From positions 1-12,855 of the forward strand of contig JBBABI010000029.1 in NCBI GenBank assembly GCA_041679065.1: a stretch of 12,855 bases of DNA, read 5' to 3'. The translations under genes and the position numbers were made by a program. Each line of letters begins with the position of its first letter. Position 1 is the first letter of the stretch. Below, in pieces: positions 1 to 6,234 of the stretch. Below the pieces are notes generated by a model. The model searched no databases. It was not told where the DNA came from and worked only from the letters and a program-made list of their open reading frames with translations. Origin of the DNA: CAJBLF01 sp041679065. Lineage in GTDB: Bacteria; Patescibacteriota; Gracilibacteria; Absconditabacterales; Absconditicoccaceae.

Positions 1-472
1 ATCAAGCCTTGAAGGCAGGCGATCCTTTGAGCACTTCTTCTATCAAGACATACTCTTCCTTTTTGGTGACCACTGCGCCTATTCCTTCGAAATCAGACTC
101 TCATTTTATCTCTTCCTGAAATCATGAGCTTTGGTTGCTATCCATATATACGGTATAAGGATCATCAATAGCATCTACGAATGCCTTGACGGCATTTTCC
201 AACATGATACCGGTTTGGAGCTTGGATGTGTCATAATAGGAATCTTGCAGAATCTGATAGACTGCATCGAAACGTTGATATGAAGTATTTCCCAAAGCCT
301 TAGCATCGGGATTAACGACTTGTCAGATAGATCTGATCAATCCATCGATATTTATCGTCCCTGCTTGAATCAATGGTTGATGAAGCAGATGATACTCATA
401 TTTGATCTGCCAAACAAATCGTCATAAGAGGACTCATAGACCCAAAACGATTCGAATTTTGAATTTCTTCAT
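1..472 (-). CDS. S41 family C-terminal processing protease (Ctp), N-terminal part, cut by window edge
   Basis: With UGA read as Gly, one frame runs from the ATG at 472 down to the left edge: 157 codons of an unfinished gene. Residues about 7-22 are a hydrophobic anchor after MKKFKIR, so the enzyme is probably tethered to the membrane and faces outward. Residues about 65-115 carry the Ctp N-terminal helical pattern ending in FVDAIDDPYTVYMD. A PDZ start follows with FEGIGAVVTKK and LKGSPAFKAG, both family hallmarks. The PDZ remainder and the Ser/Lys catalytic dyad lie outside the window. Such proteases trim C-termini of exported proteins. It starts 22 nt after the yraN stop on the same strand, so the two are probably co-transcribed. 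UGA stands for the family glycine in KAG and for several others. The family call is firm; the subfamily is unknown. Confidence 0.85.
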
Positions 473-494
473 TATATATAAGGTATATAAAAAA

Positions 495-839
495 CTACGA
501 ATTAGTAACATTCTCGTATATCTCGAGAATACGATTTCCCTTCACAAATACAACATCAAGGGAAATCTCCGTCTCGGGAGGATATCCTAGAAGATAATAA
601 TCAATCGTCTTGAGAAGTGTAGCTATTTTCTTTTTGCTTACGTAGCCATCTATTTCTTCCGTATTATTGATGACTTTTACCTCTACGAAAAGGAGAATAT
701 CTCATTTACCGAAAATGATATCTATCTCTCCTCAGCGGATAGTATAATTTCTTTTTAATAAGGTATATCACAGATCTAGATAATGTTTGGTTGCGAGTTC
801 TTCGCCGGCTTTACCTATTTCTTTCAGATAGTTATCCAT
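495..839 (-). CDS. yraN: YraN / UPF0102 family nuclease-like protein
   Basis: The frame from the ATG at 839 to TAG at 495-497 encodes 114 residues, the normal size of UPF0102 proteins. The family signature is present in order: GKAGEELATKHYLDLGY (about residues 10-26), LLKRNYTIRGGEIDII (about 27-42) and ILLFVEVKV (about 47-55). GEID plus EVK matches the active-site pattern of the restriction-endonuclease-like fold. UGA codons encode Gly in DLGY, in IRGGEID and in the loop before ILLF; with the standard code the gene is invisible. UPF0102 members are often near DNA-processing genes, but their exact role is unsettled. It lies directly upstream of the Ctp protease gene. No Shine-Dalgarno is visible before the ATG. 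Confidence 0.88.
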
Positions 840-844
840 GTTCA

Positions 845-945
845 AATGTTTCAGTGTCTAAATGCTATAGTGTTTCAGTGTTTTCTTTAAGCTTTAATCC
901 TCAAGCCTTAAGTTCTTTAAGCTTCTAGCCTTATGCCTTAAGCTA
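845..945. repeat. Degenerate short tandem repeats upstream of yraN
   Basis: On the minus strand this stretch holds two runs of loosely repeated units. One contains two copies of ACACTGAAACA, and the other contains imperfect GCTTAAGG/GCTTAAAG units. No gene is visible in 840-1027. The units resemble slipped low-complexity sequence rather than a defined mobile element. Any yraN promoter must lie in or beside it, but I see no clear -35/-10 pair. Confidence 0.6.
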
Positions 946-982
946 AGAGCAATTGTACAGGTTGCCAGAATATTTTCAATAG

Positions 983-1008
983 AAAAAAAGGGAGGCTATC
1001 ATCCTCCC
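983..1008 (-). terminator. Rho-independent terminator of the small membrane-protein gene
   Basis: On the minus strand GGGAGG (1008-1003), a 7-nt loop and CCTCCC (995-990) form a perfect 6-bp GC-rich hairpin, followed at once by seven T residues (989-983). It lies 20 nt past the stop codon at 1028, exactly where a terminator for that gene is expected. Confidence 0.85.
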
Positions 1009-1027
1009 AGTTTATGACAATAAATTG

Positions 1028-1294
1028 TTAATTGTAATATGCAATACATCCCCAATCTATCTTGATATCCTTCTTATATAAGAATATCGAAAATATAATT
1101 GATGTCGTCCCTGCTAATCTCGGGATGATATCATCTATATCAGCAGTAGGCCAGACCGGATATGGGAAATTTTCGTATGAAAAGTTTTCGATAGTGAGGG
1201 TGCTGCCGTACAGAATTGCGAGAATGCACATAAGGCATATGGCAATAAATAATATTGCGAAATACACGGTAAAAATTTTGTTTAATGTTTTCAT
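1028..1294 (-). CDS. Small hypothetical membrane protein
   Basis: The 88-residue frame from the ATG at 1294 to TAA at 1028 has no in-frame UGA. A strongly hydrophobic segment at about residues 8-30 follows a short basic start (MKTLNK), typical of a signal anchor. A middle region (about 33-60) is rich in aromatic, Pro and Asp residues. A weaker hydrophobic stretch at about 63-77 precedes a KKDIK turn. No known family is recognised. An in-frame TAA just upstream fixes this as the first usable ATG. A perfect terminator follows and a promoter-like sequence precedes it, so it looks like a self-contained transcription unit and a real gene. A plus-strand frame over the same bases is taken as its shadow. 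Confidence 0.6.
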   Translation of the reverse strand: MKTLNKIFTVYFAILFIAICLMCILAILYGSTLTIENFSYENFPYPVWPTADIDDIIPRLAGTTSIIFSIFLYKKDIKIDWGCIAYYN

Positions 1295-1318
1295 AGTTAT
1301 GATTTTTTATATTTATAG

Positions 1319-1346
1319 TTTATAATTATTCTTACGATAAAATCAA
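1319..1346 (-). promoter_or_regulatory. Putative sigma70-type promoter for the small membrane-protein gene
   Basis: Minus strand: TTGATT (1346-1341), a 16-nt spacer, then TATAAA (1324-1319), 25 bases ahead of the ATG. It fits the consensus reasonably, but the AT-rich context gives many chance matches. Confidence 0.4.
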
Positions 1347-1409
1347 TGCCTGATAGCAAACTTTTTCAATAGAAAAAAGAAACTAATTAGCTATAGTACT
1401 ATATGATTT

Positions 1410-1454
1410 TTGACGATTTTGGTCGATTTTTTACGATTTTTTCACGACATCGAT
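1410..1454 (+). repeat. CGATTTT-type degenerate tandem repeat before elp3
   Basis: Several spaced copies of ACGATTTT/TCGATTTT lie immediately upstream of the chosen elp3 start. Longer starts would translate this repeat (TTG at 1410 is in frame), so I prefer the ATG at 1455, where family-like sequence begins. No clear promoter or ribosome binding site is seen in 1379-1454. Confidence 0.5.
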
Positions 1455-3389
1455 ATGCAAGACATTATACTACAACTCATCCATACGCCCAAGAAAGACC
1501 GTAACTTGGATCTCCTGACAGACCTTAAGAGAGATTTTTCCAAAACTCATAATCTGCCTGATCTTCCCTCCAACATTCAGTTGCTCCAACACTATTACAC
1601 CTTACTTAAAGCGAAAAAAATCACCAAAGATCCTCAGATAGAGCAGTTGCTCAAAAAAAGAGCGATTAGATCCAGTTCATGAATCGTAGCTATCCAAGTG
1701 TTAACCAAACCATTCTCTTGTCCGGGTCAGTGTATCTTTTGTCCCAACGATCCAACTATGCCCAAAAGCTACATCAAATCAGAACCCGGTGCTATGAGGG
1801 CATTGCTTAATCAATTCGATCCGATTAAGCAAGTCTACAATAGGCTTCTTTCACTTACATTAACGGGCCACGAAACCGATAAGATAGAGATGATCGCCTT
1901 ATGAGGAACTTTCGATGTATATACCAAAGCGTACAAAATAAAATTTGTGAAAGAGCTTTATGACGCCTGCAATACGTTTAATGAATTAAGAATGCAGAAT
2001 GCAGAATGCAGAATTAATGAGAATGCAAAAGAAAATAGATTTAAAAAATATGTGCTTAAAGGAAAAGAAAATGTTCATTTTTCCAAAGACTTGAAAGAGG
2101 CCTTAAAAAGAAACGAACATGCAAAGCACAGGATTATCTGACTTACTATAGAAACAAGACCTGAATATGTTACCGACGCTAATTGCAGATTCCGACGCGA
2201 ACTCGGAGTGACAAGAATTGAAATGGGCGTACAATCATTGGATGAAAAAGTTTTGGCGATGAACAAAAGAGGCCATACTGTCCAGCAAGCGCGTGAGGCA
2301 TGCCATAAACTCAGGCTCTATGGCTTCAAATTTTGTCTGCACGTCATGCCAGGACTTTATGGATCTAATTATTCCAAAGATCTGAAGACCTTCCAAAACT
2401 TATATACCGACCCTTTTTTCAAACCAGATGAAATCAAATTTTATCCGACTTCCGTGATTCCAAATACGCAGCTATGCAAACTCTACAAACAAGGAAAATA
2501 CAAGCCGTTGGAAACAGACGAAATAAAAAAACTTATCAGACAGACCTTTCTTCACGTTATCTCTCCTTATACTAGGATTAAACGTTTGATCCGCGATATC
2601 CCTGCAAATGAGATTGTTGCAGGAAGTACAGTGACGAATCTTTCACAATTAATGCACGCTGAAATAGAAAAAGAATTGAAAAATGGAAAAGTGGAAAGGT
2701 TGAAAGATTTTTATTGAAGATTATATGGAGATTACAAACTACTCAAGGCTGCAAAGGACTTTTTAAACATCATTGCGGGGAGTGACGATAAGATTGCTTC
2801 GCAGGCTCGCAATGACAAGAATATCAAGACATTCATTATAGGCAGCAAACCAAATATCAGTGATGCCAGAAATTTCGTATCATTAGATACCAGAAGCAGA
2901 GAGATTAGAAATAAAATGGAAACATTGAAAAATGGAAAAATGGAAAGATGAAAAAAAATAGCCAATTTAATAATTAGAAAATATAACAGCAGTGCAGGGG
3001 AGGAGTATTTTGTTTCATTTGAAGACCAATTAGGATATCTCTATGGCTTCACTAGACTCTTACTCCCGGGAGAAAATAATGTTATAAATATTCCATGATT
3101 AGGAAAATCTACGGGAATCATCAGAGAACTTCACATTTATGGAAATCTGAAAAATCTGACAGCCAGCTGAAAGATCTGAACACTTTCCTCAGATTCTTCA
3201 GATAATTTTTCAGATTCATCAGTCGTTCAGCATACAGGTTTCGGGAAGCAATTGATGGAAATAGCAGAACAGATCGCCAAAAAGGCCGATTACAAAAAAC
3301 TTTCCGTCATCTCCGGCATCGGCGTCAGAGCGTATTACAGAAAGCTTGGATATAAACTGGAGTGAACGTATATGGTGAAGAGGATTTAG
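1455..3389 (+). CDS. elp3: Elp3-family tRNA uridine-34 modification enzyme (radical SAM + GNAT)
   Basis: Reading UGA as Gly gives 644 residues from the ATG at 1455 to TAG at 3387. Elp3 makes the carboxymethyl-type modification on wobble uridine 34, combining a radical SAM core with an acetyltransferase domain. The [4Fe-4S] cysteines are C89, C93 and C96 in FSCPGQCIFCPND. SEPGAMRA, GHETDKIEMIALGGTFD, GLTIETRPEY, VTRIEMGVQS, RGHTVQQ and FKFCLHVMPGLYGS follow, then RLIRDIP. The C-terminal GNAT domain has EEYFVSFED, IRELHIYG, the acetyl-CoA loop QHTGFGKQL (about 592) and SGIGVRAYYRKLGY. It exceeds the common size of about 550 because of in-frame insertions at about 176-195, 405-500 and 565-590, several clearly repeat-derived. 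UGA encodes conserved glycines, such as the first G of GGTFD. The 3' end is duplicated downstream around a toxin-antitoxin pair. Confidence 0.93.
1990..2017 (+). repeat. GCAGAAT tandem repeat inside elp3
   Basis: Short units of ATGCAGA/GCAGAAT follow one another and stay in frame, encoding ELRMQNAECRINENAK in the radical SAM domain. The tract sits between two conserved blocks, in a loop that varies in the family. It resembles the low-complexity tracts at gene borders elsewhere in the window. Confidence 0.65.
2663..2951 (+). repeat. Two copies of a GAAAAATGGAAA-type tract inside elp3
   Basis: At about 2676-2705 and about 2922-2950 the frame contains near-identical low-complexity tracts, TTGAAAAATGGAAAA followed by TGGAAAG. 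They encode LKNGKVERLKD and LKNGKMERGKK. Both lie in the linker between the radical SAM core and the GNAT domain. The repetition at DNA level, not only at protein level, indicates copied sequence. Confidence 0.65.
2770..2816 (-). repeat. REP-like palindromic element inserted in frame in elp3
   Basis: TCATTGCG (2770-2777) and CGCAATGA (2808-2815) form an 8-bp inverted repeat. Inside, GATTGCTTCG and CTCGCAATGAC match the reverse complement of the 27-bp repeat found at 12374-12400 and 12808-12834, apart from a 4-5 base centre. So one dispersed repeat family occurs in intergenic DNA and, inverted, within this gene. Here it encodes part of IIAGSDDKIASQARNDK without breaking the frame. Confidence 0.75.
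3144..3222 (+). repeat. Inverted TCAGATT/AATCTGA repeats inside elp3
   Basis: AATCTGAAAAAT (3144-3155) has a perfect 12-bp inverse at 3205-3216 (ATTTTTCAGATT), and further AATCTGA, GATCTGA and TCAGATT units lie around it. The tract encodes GNLKNLTASGKIGTLSSDSS and onward, a Ser/Asp-rich insertion just before the acetyl-CoA loop of the GNAT domain. The mRNA could form a long hairpin here. Confidence 0.65.
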
Positions 3390-3410
3390 AACTCAGCACA
3401 GCTAATGGCA

Positions 3411-3686
3411 TTATCTATTTTGATATTTAAAAACACTGAGTATCCGGATATCATGCCAGATAACTTCATAAATTATTCTATATCTAAAGGTAGGCTTTAC
3501 AATTTCTCTCCATCATTGACCAGAAACGCAGATTTTTCCGATATAAGGAAAAAGAGAGAGTGTGTTGGCATAAAAAAATATGGTTTCAATAACCTTATAT
3601 GAAATATCAGGATTATCATTAGCGATGAAATGTTGAATATCTACCAGATCCTGCTGTGCTTGAGGAGTATAGAATATGTTATGCAT
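3411..3686 (-). CDS. RelE/ParE-superfamily toxin
   Basis: With one UGA as Gly, the frame from the ATG at 3686 to TAA at 3411 encodes 91 residues, typical for the superfamily. The pattern is clear: IFYTPQAQQDLVDIQHFIA at the start, NPDISYKVIETI helix, LSLFPYIGK, then WREIVKPTFRYRIIYEVIW, and a C-terminal strand IRILSVFKYQNR. The paired REI...FRYRIIYEV strands are characteristic. Members either cleave mRNA at the ribosome (RelE) or poison gyrase (ParE); sequence alone does not separate these here. It overlaps the presumed antitoxin by 8 nt, and AAGGA lies five bases before the ATG, one of the few Shine-Dalgarno-like sites in the window. Its end lies 21 nt from the convergent elp3 stop. Confidence 0.88.
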
Positions 3687-3858
3687 ATATTTCCTTCTTG
3701 GCTAATAAACGTTTGTATATAACTTCAGCTGAATCTCACTTTTTATCCTTCGCTTCTTTATGTCATTGAAGAATCTTCTCACTCTCTTCGACAGTATATC
3801 CTGCAGCGATGAGTTGCTTGATTATAGCTTGTCCTTTTACTTTGGATATTTTGTTCAT
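3679..3858 (-). CDS. Presumed antitoxin of the RelE/ParE pair
   Basis: The frame from the ATG at 3858 to TAA at 3679 encodes 59 residues containing two UGA-coded glycines. It is rich in Lys and Glu and predicted helical: MNKISKVKGQAIIKQL, then AAGYTVEESEKILQ, a GHKEAKDKKGD hinge and EVIYKRLLAKKEIY. The role is inferred from position: first gene of a two-gene unit, overlapping the toxin by 8 nt, with a promoter and palindrome just upstream. I do not recognise a standard antitoxin DNA-binding domain with certainty. The C-terminal helix could be the toxin-wrapping part, as in ParD- or RelB-type proteins. Confidence 0.65.
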
Positions 3859-3889
3859 TACTGCGATTAATAGAATAAATAACAACAAT

Positions 3890-3917
3890 AGTATAAGGAT
3901 TATTCTTTGATTTTCAA
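3890..3917 (-). promoter_or_regulatory. Sigma70-type promoter of the toxin-antitoxin operon
   Basis: Minus strand: TTGAAA (3917-3912), a 16-nt spacer and TATACT (3895-3890), about 30 bases before the antitoxin ATG. Fit, spacing and position all agree. Confidence 0.65.
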
Positions 3918-3922
3918 TCAAA
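3906..3922. promoter_or_regulatory. Candidate operator palindrome of the toxin-antitoxin operon
   Basis: TTTGATT-TTC-AATCAAA is a perfect 7-3-7 inverted repeat that covers the -35 box of the operon promoter. Antitoxins of this class usually repress their own operon by binding such palindromes. That role here is inferred from position. Confidence 0.55.
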
Positions 3923-3935
3923 TCTCATAAAAAAG

Positions 3936-4025
3936 CTTTCCGTCATCTCCGGCATCGGCGTCAGAGCGTATTACAGAAAGCTTGGATATAAACTGGAGTG
4001 AACGTATATGGTGAAAAAGATATAA
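3936..4025 (+). pseudogene. Detached second copy of the elp3 3' end
   Basis: This fragment repeats the last 80 bases of conserved elp3 sequence plus its own ending (VKKI, TAA at 4023-4025). It has no start and encodes only the tail of the GNAT domain, LSVISGIGVRAYYRKLGY onward. It is followed at once by a hairpin terminator and then by convergent gyrB. It may therefore be the original gene end, displaced when the toxin-antitoxin segment arrived. An assembly duplication is the alternative. Confidence 0.75.
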
Positions 4026-4049
4026 AAAAGCCTCCATAATGGAAGCTTT
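4024..4049 (-). terminator. Hairpin terminator between the elp3 remnant and gyrB
   Basis: AAAGCCTCCA (4027-4036), a 3-nt loop and TGGAAGCTTT (4040-4049) form a 10-bp stem with one C/A mismatch. On the minus strand it is followed by a six-T run, giving a good terminator for gyrB. On the plus strand the following sequence is only moderately T-rich, so it may also stop elp3 transcription weakly. Confidence 0.6.
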
Positions 4050-4059
4050 ATATTGTTGT

Positions 4060-4089
4060 TTGAAAATTGAAAATTAGAAATTGAAAATT
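4060..4089. repeat. TTGAAAA-type tandem repeat at the gyrB 3' end
   Basis: Four imperfect copies of TTGAAAATT/TAGAAATT abut the gyrB stop codon. They are another example of the short low-complexity tracts that mark gene borders in this window. Confidence 0.55.
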
Positions 4090-6024
4090 CTATATATCTA
4101 TATCCTTCACCGTCTTCGCATGAGTCAAAATAAAGTGCTTCCTTGACTGTACATCTTCACCCATCAGGATTCTGAATAATCTGTCAGCTTCTTCTGCATC
4201 ATCGACATTGATCTGCTTCAATGTCCTTTTTTCTGGATTCATGGTGGTGTCTCNNNNNNNNNNAGGATCTAAGGTTGTCTCCCAAAGTTCTTCCGCATTC
4301 ATTTCTCCCAAACCTTTATATCTTTGGACTTCTGTCTTATCTTTATCGAACCCATACATTTCAGGGGTATGAGTTTCTTCATAGATATATTGTTCTTTCT
4401 TGCCTTGAGCAAATTTGTAGATAGGAGGACAAGCTGCATAGACATGACCATGCTCGATCAATGGCCTCATAAACCTGAAGAAAAAGGTAAGCAACAATGT
4501 CCTGATATGTGCTCCATCCACATCAGCATCAGTCATGATGATAATCCTTTCATATCTTAATCCTTCTAGATCAAAATTATCTTTGACTCCAGTTCAGATT
4601 GCTGTAATAAGGGCTTTCACTTCATTGTTTGCCATGATTTTTTGGATAACCGCTTGTTCTGTATTCAAGATTTTACCTCTTAGAGGCAAAATAGCTTGAT
4701 AATTACTATTGCGCCCTTGTTTTGCGCTTCCTCACGCTGAATCTCACTCTACGATGTACATCTCTGTACCCTCCATTTTTTTCTGCGCACAGTCAGCAAG
4801 TTTACCTGGTAACACTCCTCAGGCTAAAATATTTTTCCTCAATACGGTCTCTTTAGCGAATTTCGCAGCCAATCTTGCTCTTGCCGCCAATTCCACCTTT
4901 TCGAAAATCCTATCAAATTCACCTTCATTATTGGCGAAAAAATCCTTGAGATACTCATACACGATTTTCTCCACTTCTGTCCTTACATAACTATTACCGA
5001 GTCTTCCTTTGGTCTGACCTTCAAACTGCGGTTCAGGGATTTTGACGGTAACGATAGAATAAAGTCCATCAGTGACATCAGAATATTGGAATTCTCCTAT
5101 TTTCTTATTGATCTTGTCCTTTTCTTTGGCCACTTCATTGATGATATTGAGTAATGCCGATCTGAATCCGAGGACATGAGAACCTCCATCAGTCGTAGGG
5201 ATGTTATTTACGAAAGAAAGCATGTGATCATTCGTCGTATTTACGAATTCAAACGATATCTCGGCCAGACAATCCTTGCCTTCCTTATTGATATAATGCA
5301 CGGAAGAAAGCGGCTGCTGTTCACCGACCAGATTCTTCAACCAAGTCTTGATTCCTCATTCAAAATAGAATCTTTGCCTATCTCATGTCTTTTTATTGAC
5401 GAAATTAAAGGTAACGCCAGGAGTCAGATAGGCGCTTTGCTTCATCCTCGCTATCTCGATAGATGTAGAGAATTCAGTGGTTTCAAATATCAGAGGATCT
5501 GGCATAAATTTGACACTTGTTCCTACTTTCCCATCACTTTCTCCGATTTCTTTGACATCTCCCATGGGGATACCTCTTTCATATCTCTGGAAATATTTTT
5601 TGCCGTTCCTATAAACGATGACTTCCAGGTATTCGGAAAGCGCGTTTACGACGGATGCTCATACACCATGCAGACCTCCAGAAACCTTATAGACATTTTT
5701 ATCGAATTTTCCTCCTGCATGAAGAACGGTAAAAACGGTCTCTAACGCAGATTTTCCTGTCTTTTCATGCATATCTACAGGAATACCTCTTCCATTATCA
5801 TGGATAGAGACAGATCCATCTTCATTGATGGTAGTGGTGATCGTAGTACAATATCATCCTAATGCTTCATCTACAGCATTATCGACGATTTCCTGGATCA
5901 GATGATGCAACCCTTTAGCATCAGTGGATCAGATATACATTCCAGGTCTTTGTCTGACTGGTTCTAATCCTTCCAAAACTCTGATATGCGATGCATCATA
6001 TCCTTTTGAACTTGCTGGTGTCAT
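4090..6024 (-). CDS. gyrB: DNA gyrase subunit B
   Basis: With UGA as Gly and the 10-N gap in frame, this is 645 codons from the ATG at 6024 to TAG at 4090, the usual GyrB length. GyrB is the ATPase half of gyrase, which introduces negative supercoils with GyrA. The ATP-binding fold shows EIVDNAVDEALGGY, DNGRGIPVDMHEKTG, LHAGGKFD and VSGGLHGVGASVVNALS. Then come the transducer motif QTKGRLGNS and the TOPRIM motifs EGDSAGGSAKQGR and DADVDGAHIRTLLLTFFFR. QRYKGLGEMNAEELWETT closes it. Both glycines flanking DSA in EGDSAGG and the second in HGVG are UGA. An in-frame ATG three codons earlier (6033) is an equally possible start. ParE is the main alternative; QTKGRLGNS and the domain layout favour GyrB. 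It ends convergent to elp3. Confidence 0.92.
4254..4263. other. Assembly gap (10 N) inside gyrB
   Basis: Ten N bases interrupt gyrB after LWETTLDP. The two flanks are variants of the same sequence: the right flank encodes ETTLDP and the left flank encodes DTTMNP before EKRTLKQ. GyrB proteins have this block once, so the gap is probably a scaffolding artefact joining overlapping, slightly different contigs. Confidence 0.85.
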
Positions 6025-6065
6025 AAATAACATATAGTAAAGAATTAAAATTCATTGGGAATAAA

Positions 6066-6230
6066 TTGATTCGCTTGTATATTTCGCTTCGCTGTGTATT
6101 TCATCCGCCTGGGCGGACTGTAATTTGCTACGCGTTATTATATTAATAGATACACGATCCGCCTAGGCGGAGAGTAAATAACTATGAATTACATGAGCGT
6201 TGGCGAGTAAATATACACGAAGTAAATAAC
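6066..6230. repeat. Mini-hairpin repeat mosaic between gyrB and rpoD
   Basis: There is no gene in 6034-6234. The stretch contains two near-identical palindromes, TCCGCCTGGGCGGA (6104-6117) and TCCGCCTAGGCGGA (6158-6171). A 22-base unit at 6080-6101 (core CGCTTCGCTG between TATTT and TGTATTT) recurs exactly at 7894-7915. On the right side are GAGCGTTGGCGAGTAAATA-type units. Left units are spaced by TATTT and right ones by AAATA, so the whole has an inverted layout. Confidence 0.75.
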
Positions 6231-6234
6231 CTTT

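Larger units (their letters stand above)
973..1378. repeat. 16-bp direct repeats bracketing the small membrane-protein gene
   Basis: TTTTCAATAGAAAAAA occurs at 973-988 and again, identically, at 1363-1378. The gene at 1028-1294, its terminator and its putative promoter all lie between the two copies. The left copy also supplies the A-tract that reads as the U-tract of the minus-strand terminator. Whether the pair marks a mobile cassette or is chance in AT-rich DNA cannot be settled from one locus. Confidence 0.5.
3300..4015 (+). repeat. 80-bp perfect direct repeat of the elp3 3' end (3300-3379 and 3936-4015)
   Basis: Bases 3300-3379 and 3936-4015 are identical over 80 positions, at an offset of 636. 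The first copy is the true elp3 end and the second stands alone. After the repeat the copies differ but both finish a valid Elp3 C-terminus: VKRI then TAG in copy one, VKKI then TAA in copy two. Both copies are preceded by an A-tract. The 556 bases between them hold the toxin-antitoxin pair. Confidence 0.9.

Noticed and set aside
402..590. Plus-strand 62-residue frame across the yraN-protease junction
   Set aside because: It overlaps two supported minus-strand genes and shows no family features.
3405..3602. Plus-strand 65-residue frame after elp3
   Set aside because: It lies antisense to the well-supported RelE/ParE toxin.
3300..4025. Insertion sequence carrying the toxin-antitoxin pair
   Set aside because: No transposase or integrase and no terminal inverted repeats are present. 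The flanking repeats are host gene sequence, far longer than a target-site duplication.
5176..5745. 189-residue plus-strand frame across gyrB
   Set aside because: It is antisense to the conserved GyrB ATPase and transducer domains, with no recognisable features.
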